In this document: one piece after another, positions 9,466 to 17,443 of the stretch
Layout: each line of letters opens with the position of its first letter
How positions within the stretch are numbered: position 1 is the first letter of the stretch
Source of the DNA: Streptomyces sp. SJL17-4
GTDB lineage: Bacteria; Actinomycetota; Actinomycetes; Streptomycetales; Streptomycetaceae
NCBI RefSeq assembly: GCF_036826855.1
Contig: NZ_CP104578.1
Location: forward strand, 5,615,501-5,679,500
Length of the DNA: 64,000 bases
Direction of reading: 5' to 3'
Position numbers and translations under genes: made by a program
The notes under the pieces: generated by a model
Database searches by the model: none
What the model saw: only the letters and a program-made list of their open reading frames with translations
Told to the model about the DNA's origin: nothing

Positions 9466-10011
9466 ATGCCAGCACTCCACATCGTCGACCCGGAGAGGGC
9501 GACCGGCGAGACCGAGACCCTGTTCACCGCCACGCACCGGGCCCTGGGGGTCGTCCCCCGACTGGCCAGGGTGATGGCCAACAACCCGACCGTACTGAAG
9601 GGATACGTGGACGCCGTCACCGCCCTGAGTACGAAGGGGACCCTGGCGGCGGACGTGCGCGAGCGCATCGGGCTGCTGGTGGCGCAGGAGAACCGCTCCG
9701 ACTACTGCCTGTCCGTGCACGCGTTCCGCGGGACCAGGACGGCCGGGCTGACCGCGGCCGAGGCCACCCGCGCACGGCGGGGCGAGGCCGAGGACCCCTG
9801 GGCGGCCGCGGTCCTGGACCTGGCCGCCGCGGTGGTCCGGGACCGGGGCGTCGTCTCCGACGAACGACTGGACGCGGCCCGACGGGCCGGCCTCTCCGAC
9901 GGACAGGTCGTCGAGGTCGTCGCCCATGTGGCGCTCGGAGTGTTCGCCAACTACCTGGCCACGGCGTCGCGTATCGACATCGACTGGCCGCTCGTGCGCC
10001 ACACGGACTGA
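9466..10011 (+). CDS. AhpD/carboxymuconolactone decarboxylase-like protein
   Basis: Small all-helical protein (181 aa) of the AhpD-like family; relatives are peroxidase partners using a CxxC pair and a nearby His. The core is RERIGLLVAQENRSDYCLSV followed by His, then a second helical half (VVEVVAHVALGVFANYLATA). Only the second cysteine of the usual CxxCxxxH motif is present; the first position is Ser (S-D-Y-C-L-S-V-H), so dithiol peroxidase activity is doubtful. Start ATG 9466 begins the conserved MPALHIVDPE segment. It is divergent from the AfsR-like gene (80 bp between starts). Confidence 0.85.
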   Translation: MPALHIVDPERATGETETLFTATHRALGVVPRLARVMANNPTVLKGYVDAVTALSTKGTLAADVRERIGLLVAQENRSDYCLSVHAFRGTRTAGLTAAEATRARRGEAEDPWAAAVLDLAAAVVRDRGVVSDERLDAARRAGLSDGQVVEVVAHVALGVFANYLATASRIDIDWPLVRHTD

Positions 10012-10108
10012 AGCATCGCGAGGGGCCGAAGGCGCGAGCGGTGACAGAGTCGCCCTTGTCCGGCACACGCGCGCAGGAAATCGAACCATCCCCACCGAGG
10101 AGTTCCCC

Positions 10109-11086
10109 ATGATCGACGCCGTCCCGCTCACTCAGGTCTCGACCGAAGACGCCACCGCCTGGCACGCGGTCGTGGCGGCCTCGCTCGCCGCCGACCTGCC
10201 CGAGGAACCCCGCCCCACCTTCGAGCAGATCCACGCCCAACTCACGGTCACCGGCCGGGAGAACCGCCGACTGCTGTGGCTGGCCACCGAGGCCGACGGC
10301 GCCGTGGTCGGTGTGGCCGGGCTGCGGCTGTTCACCTCGCCGGGCCAGCAGCACCTGGCGGAGCTGGAACTGCACGTCACCCCGGACCGGCGGCGCTCGG
10401 GCGTGGGCTCGCACCTGCTGGCCACAGTCGTGCGGGCAGCCCGGGAAGAGGAACGTCGCAGCCTGGTGGCCGCCGCGCCCGGTGAGGGACCGACGGGCGC
10501 GTTCTGCGCCGCGCGCGGCTTCCGGCGCGTACTGGCACTCGACCACCTGCTGCTCGACGTCGCGCAGGCCGACGCCGCCGAGGCGGCGGCCGAACACCCC
10601 GGCTACGAACTGGTCAGCTGGACCGGCACGGTTCCCGACGAGCTGGCCGAGGCGTTCGCCTCGGCCAAGAACGCGATGAACGACATGCCGACCGGCGACA
10701 TGGACTACGGCAGCCAGACCTGGACCGCCGACCGGGTCCGCGCCATGGCGGAAGTCCTGGCCGACCGCGGTGACCTGCTGCTGACGACCGCCGCACTCGG
10801 CAAGGGGGAGATGGCCGGATACACCGAGATCGTCATCCGGTCCGGGGAGACCCACCGCGCCCTGCAGTACGACACCGTCGTGGTGCCCGCCCACCGGGGC
10901 CACGGGCTCGGGCTGTGGGTCAAGGCCGAGATGGTGCGCAGGCTCCGGGCCGAGCACCCCGGAATCGAGGAGATCGAGACGGACAACGCACAGGACAACA
11001 CCCACATGATCGCCGTGAACCGCCGACTGGGCTTCCGCTTCCACCGCAGCACGCACGAGTACCAGATGGACCTGCTCGCCGAGTGA
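10109..11086 (+). CDS. Tandem GNAT N-acetyltransferase
   Basis: Cytoplasmic protein of 325 aa with two GNAT acyltransferase domains. In the first (about 1-160), the acetyl-CoA loop is RRRSGVGSHLL after the beta strand AELELHVTPD. In the second (about 170-325), AHRGHGLGLWVKAEMVRRL follows LQYDTVVVPA, and ETDNAQDNTHMIAVNRRLGF is the conserved C-terminal motif seen in mycothiol synthase-like double GNATs. The acyl acceptor is unknown. ATG 10109 has a GAGGAG site. It lies 97 bp after the AhpD-like gene on the same strand, perhaps cotranscribed. Confidence 0.88.
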   Translation: MIDAVPLTQVSTEDATAWHAVVAASLAADLPEEPRPTFEQIHAQLTVTGRENRRLLWLATEADGAVVGVAGLRLFTSPGQQHLAELELHVTPDRRRSGVGSHLLATVVRAAREEERRSLVAAAPGEGPTGAFCAARGFRRVLALDHLLLDVAQADAAEAAAEHPGYELVSWTGTVPDELAEAFASAKNAMNDMPTGDMDYGSQTWTADRVRAMAEVLADRGDLLLTTAALGKGEMAGYTEIVIRSGETHRALQYDTVVVPAHRGHGLGLWVKAEMVRRLRAEHPGIEEIETDNAQDNTHMIAVNRRLGFRFHRSTHEYQMDLLAE

Positions 11087-11197
11087 CGCGTGCTCCAGCG
11101 GGAAGAGAGCGTCTGCGGCCTCAGGGACGGCGCTGGTCGTGGTGGAGGGCGCGCGGCCGTTCACGGGTGGCGGCGGGCAGGCCGGCCACCTTCGTGG

Positions 11198-11320
11198 TCA
11201 CCAGGTCTGCTTCTGGGTGACGGCGATGACGTAGCCGTGGGGATCGGTGAAGTAGAACGGCTTCTGGCCCTGGCGCTCCATGACGTCCGGGATGCGCAAC
11301 GAGGAGGCGTGACGCGGGTC
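11198..11320 (-). pseudogene. Remnant of a VOC (glyoxalase/bleomycin-resistance fold) gene
   Basis: The reading frame ends with IPDVMERQGQKPFYFTDPHG then YVIAVTQKQTW and a stop, which looks like the last beta-alpha module of a vicinal-oxygen-chelate protein (DPxGxxI near the end). The sequence upstream in this frame (RRSDRRGEGDPRHA...) is not VOC-like, and the space up to the DUF998 gene at 11397 is too small for the missing domain. I read it as a deleted gene of which only about 35 C-terminal codons survive. Confidence 0.5.
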
Positions 11321-11396
11321 ACCCTCCCCGCGTCGATCACTTCGTCGCTCGCCCCCTGTCATACGTGCGACAGGAACCGACCGAGGAAGGCCCGAC

Positions 11397-12086
11397 ATGA
11401 CCCAGACGCTCAGCGCCCGTTCCCGCACCGCCCGTACCTCGCCCGCCTCGCCCGCCTCGCGCAGTTCGTGGTCGGCGGCTCGTGGCTTGACGGCCGGTGC
11501 GGTCGTCGCGGGACCGCTGTTCCTCGGGGTGGGCATCGTGCAGGGGCTGACCCGTGACGGCTTCGACTTCGGCCGTCACGCGATCAGTCAGCTCGCCCTC
11601 GGTGAGACGGGCTGGATCCAGACCGTGAACTTCCTGATCGCGGGCGCCCTGTTGATCGCGGGCGCGGCCGGGCTGCGCCGCGTGCTGGGCGCCGGCGGTG
11701 TGGGTGGTGTCTGGGGTCCGGCCCTGACCGCGGTCTTCGGCGCGTCGTTCTGGGCCGCCGCGGCCTTCCCGGCGGACGCGGGCGCGGGCTTCCCCGTCGG
11801 CGCCCCTGACGCGACCGCGATGAGCGGGCACGGGTCCGTGCACATGCTGGCGGGGATGGTCGGCCACCTCGCCCTGTGCGGCGCGTTCGTCGTTCTGGCC
11901 CGACCGCTCGCCGCTCGGGGCCATCGCGGCTGGGCCGTCGCCTCCCGCCTCGTGCCCGTGGCCGTCCTCGCCGGATTCATGGCCTCGGCCGCCTCCGTCC
12001 TCGCGTTCACCGCCGGGGCGGGCCTCGGCCTGGTGTGGCTGGCCGCGGTGGCGGCCCGCCTGGCCACCGCCCCGGCGGGCCGCTAG
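11397..12086 (+). CDS. DUF998 family integral membrane protein
   Basis: Membrane protein of 229 aa with about six hydrophobic segments and the DUF998 pattern: DGFDFGRHAISQLALGETGW after helix 1 and FPADAGAGFPVG in the middle, followed by GSVHMLAGMVGHLALC. Function of the family is unknown. ATG 11397 has a GAGGAAGG site. Its TAG stop overlaps the stop of the convergent sigma-factor gene: both use the palindrome CTAG at 12083-12086. Confidence 0.85.
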   Translation: MTQTLSARSRTARTSPASPASRSSWSAARGLTAGAVVAGPLFLGVGIVQGLTRDGFDFGRHAISQLALGETGWIQTVNFLIAGALLIAGAAGLRRVLGAGGVGGVWGPALTAVFGASFWAAAAFPADAGAGFPVGAPDATAMSGHGSVHMLAGMVGHLALCGAFVVLARPLAARGHRGWAVASRLVPVAVLAGFMASAASVLAFTAGAGLGLVWLAAVAARLATAPAGR

Positions 12087-13108
12087 GGCGCGGGCCGGGG
12101 CACGGTCACTCGATCGGCCTCGTCGCGCCCGCGCCCGGCGTCCTCGCTCAGATGGTCCGGCAGGCCGAAGAGCGGAAAGAGACGGTCCGTGTCACGGAAG
12201 GCGGTGATGCCGGTGATCCGGTCGCCGGAGAAGTCGATCACCTGCAGGGCCCAGGGCGTATAGCCGGCTCCGTCCGCGCGGGGCCGGTACTGGCCGAAGG
12301 CGGGGGTGCCGTTCGCCGTGGTCGGGATCAGGCGCGAGCCGCGGCAGCCGACGGCGGGGCCCGTCAGCCACGCCTCGATGTCGGGGACCCCGCGCATCCA
12401 CTTCGCGTACGGGGGCAGACACAGGGTGGCGTCGACGTGGAGCAGCATGCTCAGCTCCTCCATGTCGTGACGGGAGAACGCCGAGGCGTACCGCTCGACC
12501 AGCACGCGGTGCACGCTGTCGGACGGCCGTGAGAGGGCCCCGTCCGTTCCGCGGTGGTGGCCGGCCAGCGTCGTACGGGCGCGCTGCAGGGCGCTGTTGG
12601 CCGAGGCGACGGTGGAACCGTGCAGGTCGGCGACCTCGCGGGCGGAGAACCCCAGGACGTCCCGCAGGATCAGGACGGCCCGCTGTTTGGGCGGCAGGTG
12701 CTGGAGCGCGGCGACGAACGCGAGCCGTACCGACTCGCCCGTCGTCGCGGACGACTCCGGATCCCCACTCGGGCAGGGTTCCACCCACAGGGCGGAGTCC
12801 TCCGCGGCCGCCGGCGGGGTGCTGCCGTCGCTGGGCCCGGACAAGTCCATGGGTAGTGCTCGCCGCTTGCCGGAGGCGAGGGCGTCCAGACAGACGTTCG
12901 TGGCGATGCGGTACACCCAGGACCGCAGCGACGAACGCCCCTCGAACCGGTCGATGTTCCGCCACGCCTGGATCAGCGTCTCCTGCACGGCGTCCTCGGC
13001 CTCGGCGTACGACCCCAGCATCCGGTAGCAGTAGCCGGTCAGCTCCCGCCGGTACCCCTCGATCCGGTCCATCGCATTCATCGCACTGTCCGCCACGGCG
13101 TCCCACAT
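12083..13108 (-). CDS. ECF RNA polymerase sigma factor with SnoaL-like C-terminal domain
   Basis: Alternative sigma factor, 341 aa. Region 2 (about residues 20-85) includes GSYAEAEDAVQETLIQAWRN and the WVYRIATNVCLDAL helix; region 4 includes LPPKQRAVLILRDVLGFSAR plus EVADLHGSTVASANSALQRA. An extra C-terminal domain (about 205-330, YASAFSRHDMEELSMLLHVD...) has the NTF2/SnoaL-like fold of ECF groups that work without a standard anti-sigma factor and instead modulate activity through this domain. I chose ATG 13108. A longer GTG start gives an Arg-Glu run coded by hexamer repeats that look like ribosome-site sequence, not protein. Confidence 0.85.
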   Translation of the reverse strand: MWDAVADSAMNAMDRIEGYRRELTGYCYRMLGSYAEAEDAVQETLIQAWRNIDRFEGRSSLRSWVYRIATNVCLDALASGKRRALPMDLSGPSDGSTPPAAAEDSALWVEPCPSGDPESSATTGESVRLAFVAALQHLPPKQRAVLILRDVLGFSAREVADLHGSTVASANSALQRARTTLAGHHRGTDGALSRPSDSVHRVLVERYASAFSRHDMEELSMLLHVDATLCLPPYAKWMRGVPDIEAWLTGPAVGCRGSRLIPTTANGTPAFGQYRPRADGAGYTPWALQVIDFSGDRITGITAFRDTDRLFPLFGLPDHLSEDAGRGRDEADRVTVPRPAP

Positions 13109-13110
13109 AC

Positions 13111-13163
13111 GCTCCCTCTCCCTCTCCCTCTCCCGCTCCCGCTCCCTCTCCGCTCCCGCTCCG
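13111..13163. repeat. Hexamer tandem repeat in the leader of the ECF sigma gene
   Basis: On the minus strand this stretch is made of purine-rich hexamers (GAGGGA, GAGCGG variants; CTCCCT/CTCCCG on the plus strand), about nine units, ending two bases before the sigma-factor ATG at 13108. Each unit carries a Shine-Dalgarno-like GAGGGAG. In frame it would encode alternating Arg-Glu. It probably contains the real ribosome binding site, with redundant copies. Confidence 0.75.
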
Positions 13164-13252
13164 AGCCGAGCGCCCCCGCCAGGCCACCGACACCTCGCCC
13201 CGCTGTGCCCGGTCCACCCGCCCGGTCCACCCGCCCGCTCCACCCGCCCTGT

Positions 13253-14476
13253 CTACCCGCCCGGTCTCTTCCGGTCGAAGGTCAGGTCCCGCGCGGCTTC
13301 GAGGGCCGTGGCGACGGCTCCGTGGAGGACCGCCCCGTCGCCGAGTGCCCCGGCCGCCAGGCGGACGCGGAGGGGGGTGAGCGCGCGCAGGTGCTCGTGC
13401 ACGGGGGCGAGCAGGAGGTCGGCGCTGTGGCCTATGCCGCCGCCGAGCACCAGGAGGTCGGGGTCGAGCACGGAGGCCACCACCGCGACGGTGTAGGCGA
13501 GCCGCCGCGCTTCCTCCTCGACGGCGCGGGCCGCGGCCGCATCGCCTTCCCGCGCCGCGTCGAAGACCTCCTTGGCGTCGGCCGGATGGTTCATGCCGAG
13601 TGAGCGGGCGGTCGTGACGACAGCGTGGCCGGAGACCATGGCCTCCATCTGCCCGGGGGCCGCGGCGATGTCCGGCGCGGACGGCGGGGCGGGAGACCCG
13701 GCGGGAGAGGCGTGGGGCCAGGGCAGGAAGCCGATCTCCCCGGCGCCGCCATGCGCGCCCGTGAAGAGGCGCCCTTCGCTGACCACGCCCATCCCGAGGC
13801 CGGTGCCGACCATCACGTAGACGAAGAGCCTGCTGCCCGCTCCGACGCCGTGGGTGTACTCGCCGAGCGCGGCGAGGTTGGCGTCGTTGTGGATCTCCAG
13901 CGGGATGCCGAGGCCCGCACGGATGTCGTCGAACAGTCCGGCCCGGTCCCATCCGGGCAGCTTCTGGGCGAAGCGCACGCGTCGGCTCACGCTGTCGTAG
14001 ACGCCGGGCGTCCCGACCACCGCGTGGGCGAGCTTGTGCGGTTCGATGCCCGAGGTGTCCACCAGGTGACGTGCGGTGCCCACCACCAGCTCCACCAGGG
14101 CCCCAGAACTGCGCGCGCTGTTGTGGGCCTCGGAGCCCGCCACGATCGTGCCGTCGAGGTCGGCCAGGGCGACACGCAGCCAGGAGCGGCCGATGTCGAT
14201 GCCCAGCGCGTAGCCGGCGGTCGGGTCGGGAGCGTAGAGAACGGCGGAACGCCCGCGTTCCGGACTGTGCGTGCCGGCCTGCCGGGCGAGGCCGGCCAGT
14301 TCGAGGGAGGCCAGGGCGCTGGAGACGGTCGGCTTGGACAGGCCCGTGTCCCGCGCCAGTTGGGCCCGCGAGGCGGGGCCGTCGGTACGCAGACGGTCGA
14401 GCAGCAGCCGCTCGTTGCCGCTGCGCCCGCGTCGCGGGTTCCAGGGCTGGTCAGACCCCTCGCCGTAGCTCGTCAT
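13253..14476 (-). CDS. ROK-family transcriptional regulator
   Basis: Sugar-responsive DNA-binding regulator (407 aa). An N-terminal winged helix (about 20-75; ASRAQLARDTGLSKPTVSSA) is followed by a ROK sugar-kinase-like domain: ALGIDIGRSWLRVALADLDG, HNDANLAALGE, GTGLGMGVVSEGRLF and GAHGGAGEIG. The CxCGxxGC zinc cluster of many ROK proteins is absent. Start ATG 14476 precedes TSYGEGSDQPWNPRR; the longer frame upstream runs through the promoter. It is divergent from a set of secreted polysaccharide enzymes, with a 25-bp palindrome between, so it is the likely local repressor responding to a saccharide. Confidence 0.88.
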   Translation of the reverse strand: MTSYGEGSDQPWNPRRGRSGNERLLLDRLRTDGPASRAQLARDTGLSKPTVSSALASLELAGLARQAGTHSPERGRSAVLYAPDPTAGYALGIDIGRSWLRVALADLDGTIVAGSEAHNSARSSGALVELVVGTARHLVDTSGIEPHKLAHAVVGTPGVYDSVSRRVRFAQKLPGWDRAGLFDDIRAGLGIPLEIHNDANLAALGEYTHGVGAGSRLFVYVMVGTGLGMGVVSEGRLFTGAHGGAGEIGFLPWPHASPAGSPAPPSAPDIAAAPGQMEAMVSGHAVVTTARSLGMNHPADAKEVFDAAREGDAAAARAVEEEARRLAYTVAVVASVLDPDLLVLGGGIGHSADLLLAPVHEHLRALTPLRVRLAAGALGDGAVLHGAVATALEAARDLTFDRKRPGG

Positions 14477-14583
14477 CGCGCCATTCTCACGTACGGGGGT
14501 GGGTTGTCCGTGATCTCCCCGCAACTCGACTTTCGCCGTGGGGACTTGCGCGTCCCTGGGGCTCATCCCTACTCTCCCCGTCA

Positions 14584-14608
14584 TTGGTTAGGAAGTTTTC
14601 CTAACCAA
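14584..14608. promoter_or_regulatory. Palindromic ROK-type operator
   Basis: Perfect inverted repeat TTGGTTAGGAA - 3 bp - TTCCTAACCAA, in the divergent promoter between the ROK gene (start 14476) and the secreted beta-helix gene (start 14657). The core TTAGGAA...TTCCTAA has the form of operators bound by Streptomyces ROK regulators such as CsnR and recurs at 63183-63200. It is probably bound by the adjacent ROK protein, by CsnR, or by both. Confidence 0.8.
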
Positions 14609-14656
14609 AGCGCGTCCCTTCCCTTCCGTTCGCCCGGCGATCACTGAGGACCGCAC

Positions 14657-17383
14657 ATGTCACGAGGACTCGAACCGCCCAGGAGAACCCCCGGCCGCCG
14701 CCGCCGACGACGGCGTGCCGTCGCCGTCGGAGTCGCCGCCGCGACCGGTCTCGCCGTCGCGGGGACCCTGACGGGCAGCGCGGGCGCGGCACCCGCCTCG
14801 CCCTCCGCCGCCACGGCGACCGCCGTCACGGCGACCGCCTCCTTCGGCGCCGGCGCCGCCCTTCCCGATCTGACCGCCGCGAACCGGCGGGCCCCGATCG
14901 CCGGGCTGCCCGACTGGAGCAAGGCCGGGTACCGCTCCGGCGCCGTCCCGCTGCCCGGCGCGGCGCAGGAGAGTCCCGACCCTGCTTGTCATGTCACTGC
15001 CCAGGAGTTGGCGAGCCGGTACGGCGTACGGGCGGACGGCGCGGACGCGACCAGCGGCATCCAGGCCGCCGTCGACGCCCTCCGGTCGGGCTGCAGCCCC
15101 ACCGCGAGCCACACCCGACTGTCGTCGATCACGCTGCCCGCCGGACGGATCCTGGTCACCCGCCAACTCGCGCTCGACGCCGACTACATGATCCTGCGCG
15201 GCGCGGGAATGGGGCAGACCACGCTCGCCTTCCGCCCGGACGTCAACACGCGGTACGACACCCTCACGCCCGACGGCAGTGACTGGGACGAGGACGGCAT
15301 GACCCACGGCGCCTCGGGCAAGGGCGGCTGGACGTGGCCGGGCCGCGGCCTGCTCCGCGTACAGACCCGGGAGGTGTCGTCGAAGTACGCCGCCGACCAC
15401 GCCTCCGCCCCGGCCAACCGCAAGGACATCTTCGAGGGCAGCGTCAACCAGCACTGGGCCTCCGGGGTGCCGCTGCGCGAGAGCTCACCCGCCGGGGCCA
15501 CCGTGGTCAAGCTCGCGACGAGCGCGGACATGTCCCGCTTCAAGGCAGGGGCCCATCTGTGGGTCGGTGCCGCGAACAGCGTGAAGTTCTACCAGCAGCA
15601 GACCGTCACGGACACCACCAAGTACATCAACCTGCACATGCGCCAGCAGATCTTCCGTATCGCCTCCGTGGACGCCACCGGGAGGAACCTCACGCTCGAC
15701 AAGCCGCTGGAGTACGAGCTGCCGCTCAACTCGACCTCCGACGGGTCGGCGGCGATCGGAGGCACGGTCTATCCGAGCCGTGTCACGCCGCTGAAGGTCG
15801 TCCAGGGCGTGGGCATCGAGGACCTGAGCCTCACGCAGGAGATGACGGGGATGCCGGCCCTCGACGGCTCCACCTACAACCTGAGCGCGGCCGACGCGCG
15901 GCACAACTTCGGGAACATGGCGCCCGAGTACGCGCAGCACGGCATCGTGCTCAAGTGGGCGGCCGACGTGTGGATCCGGCGGGTCGGCACGTACATGACC
16001 GGCTCCCACGCGGTCGTGACCGAGAACTCCAAGAACGTCCAGGTGCAGGAGTCGGTCTTCGACGGCTCGTGGAACAAGGGCAAGGGCGGCAACGGCTACT
16101 TCCGCGGCTCCCGCGTCTGGGACTCGCTGTACGCGTACAACACCAGCCGGAACCTTCGCCACTTCACCTTCCAGTGGTCCGCCTCCGGCAACGTCGCCCT
16201 CGGCAACGACTTCGACAGCGACCTGAACCTGCACGGCGGTTGGGAGCGCCGCAACCTCTTCGAGAACAACAAGGTCGCGGTGGCGTACGAGAACTCGTCG
16301 AAGAGCTGCCGGTCCAACTGCGGCGACGAGGGAGGCGGCGGGCCCGACGACTCGACCTGGTGGCCGATCTGGTGGGCGGCAGGCCCCAAGGCGGCCAAGT
16401 GGTCCGGTTCCAGCGGCCCGCAGAACGTCTTCTACCGCAACACCATGAGCAAGCAGACCACCGCCGGCGGTCCGTACACCAGCTACTACCCGGACAAGCA
16501 ACGGCTCTACCAGTTCGGCAGCGCCGCCGCCGACCCGGCGGCCTTCCGGCACCTCGCGGCCGGTGGCTCGACCATTCCGGACTGGGCGGGCAAGGAGACC
16601 CTGGACTACAGCGCGGCGCCGAACGCCGGCGTGCACGCCGGGACGACCGACCCGTCCGGCTCCCTCTTCCTCAAGCCCACCGGTCCGGGCGGCGACACGA
16701 CCCCTCCGACGGTCCCCGGCTCGCTCCGTACGACGGGCACGACCGCGAACTCCGTCTCGCTGGCCTGGAACGCGGCCACGGACGACGTGGGGGTGACCGG
16801 CTACGAGGTCCTTCGCGGCGGCAGCCCGGTCGCCACGCTGAACGGCACCTCGTACACGGACAGCGGCCTGACCCCGTCCACCTCCTACAGCTACACGGTC
16901 AGGGCCCGCGACGCGGCCGGCAACGTCTCCGCCCCGAGCCCCGCCCTCAACGTGACGACCGCCCCCGGTTCGGGCGGCACACCCACCCTGGTGTCGGTCG
17001 GCAAGCCCGCCACGGCGTCCTCCGTCGAGGCGAGCGGCTTCGAGCCGTCCCTCGCGGTCGACGCGAACACCGGCACCCGGTGGGCGAGTGCCGAGGGCAT
17101 CGACCCGCAGTGGATGCGGATCGACCTCGGATCCAGCCACACGGTGTCGAGGATGAAGCTCAACTGGGAGGCCGCGTACGGGAAGGCGTACAAGATTCAG
17201 ACGTCGGCGGACGGCACGAACTGGACCGACGTCTACTCCACCAGCACGGGCGACGGCGCGGTCGACGACCTCCCCGTCTCCGGCACCGGCCGCTACGTCC
17301 GGATGCACGGGACCGCCCGCGGCACCCCCTATGGCTACTCCCTCTGGGAGTTCGAGGTCTACGGCACTCCCGCCGGGGCCTGA
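14657..17383 (+). CDS. Secreted right-handed beta-helix protein with FN3 and CBM32 domains
   Basis: Exported 908-aa protein, probably a polysaccharide lyase or glycosidase of the beta-helix class. Residues 1-44 are a signal peptide with an RRRRRRR n-region and an AGAA end. Residues about 100-660 form a pectate-lyase-3-like beta-helix (start YGVRADGADATSGIQAAVDA; later VTENSKNVQVQESVFDG and NGYFRGSRVWDS rungs). FN3 spans about 680-770 and an F5/8 type C (CBM32) galactose-binding-like module about 776-905. The substrate cannot be read off; neighbours suggest amino-sugar polymers. ATG 14657 has GAGGA upstream. It is the first gene downstream of the operator at 14584. Confidence 0.8.
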   Translation: MSRGLEPPRRTPGRRRRRRRAVAVGVAAATGLAVAGTLTGSAGAAPASPSAATATAVTATASFGAGAALPDLTAANRRAPIAGLPDWSKAGYRSGAVPLPGAAQESPDPACHVTAQELASRYGVRADGADATSGIQAAVDALRSGCSPTASHTRLSSITLPAGRILVTRQLALDADYMILRGAGMGQTTLAFRPDVNTRYDTLTPDGSDWDEDGMTHGASGKGGWTWPGRGLLRVQTREVSSKYAADHASAPANRKDIFEGSVNQHWASGVPLRESSPAGATVVKLATSADMSRFKAGAHLWVGAANSVKFYQQQTVTDTTKYINLHMRQQIFRIASVDATGRNLTLDKPLEYELPLNSTSDGSAAIGGTVYPSRVTPLKVVQGVGIEDLSLTQEMTGMPALDGSTYNLSAADARHNFGNMAPEYAQHGIVLKWAADVWIRRVGTYMTGSHAVVTENSKNVQVQESVFDGSWNKGKGGNGYFRGSRVWDSLYAYNTSRNLRHFTFQWSASGNVALGNDFDSDLNLHGGWERRNLFENNKVAVAYENSSKSCRSNCGDEGGGGPDDSTWWPIWWAAGPKAAKWSGSSGPQNVFYRNTMSKQTTAGGPYTSYYPDKQRLYQFGSAAADPAAFRHLAAGGSTIPDWAGKETLDYSAAPNAGVHAGTTDPSGSLFLKPTGPGGDTTPPTVPGSLRTTGTTANSVSLAWNAATDDVGVTGYEVLRGGSPVATLNGTSYTDSGLTPSTSYSYTVRARDAAGNVSAPSPALNVTTAPGSGGTPTLVSVGKPATASSVEASGFEPSLAVDANTGTRWASAEGIDPQWMRIDLGSSHTVSRMKLNWEAAYGKAYKIQTSADGTNWTDVYSTSTGDGAVDDLPVSGTGRYVRMHGTARGTPYGYSLWEFEVYGTPAGA

Positions 17384-17443
17384 CCGTTCGTCACCCGCAC
17401 TGCTCTGTCCCCTCCCCCTAGTCATGGATGAAGGAGAGTTCTG

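Noticed and set aside
13109..13243. Arg-Glu repeat as the N-terminus of the sigma factor
   Set aside because: Coded by SD-like hexamers; sigma region 2 starts well after ATG 13108 and needs no extension.
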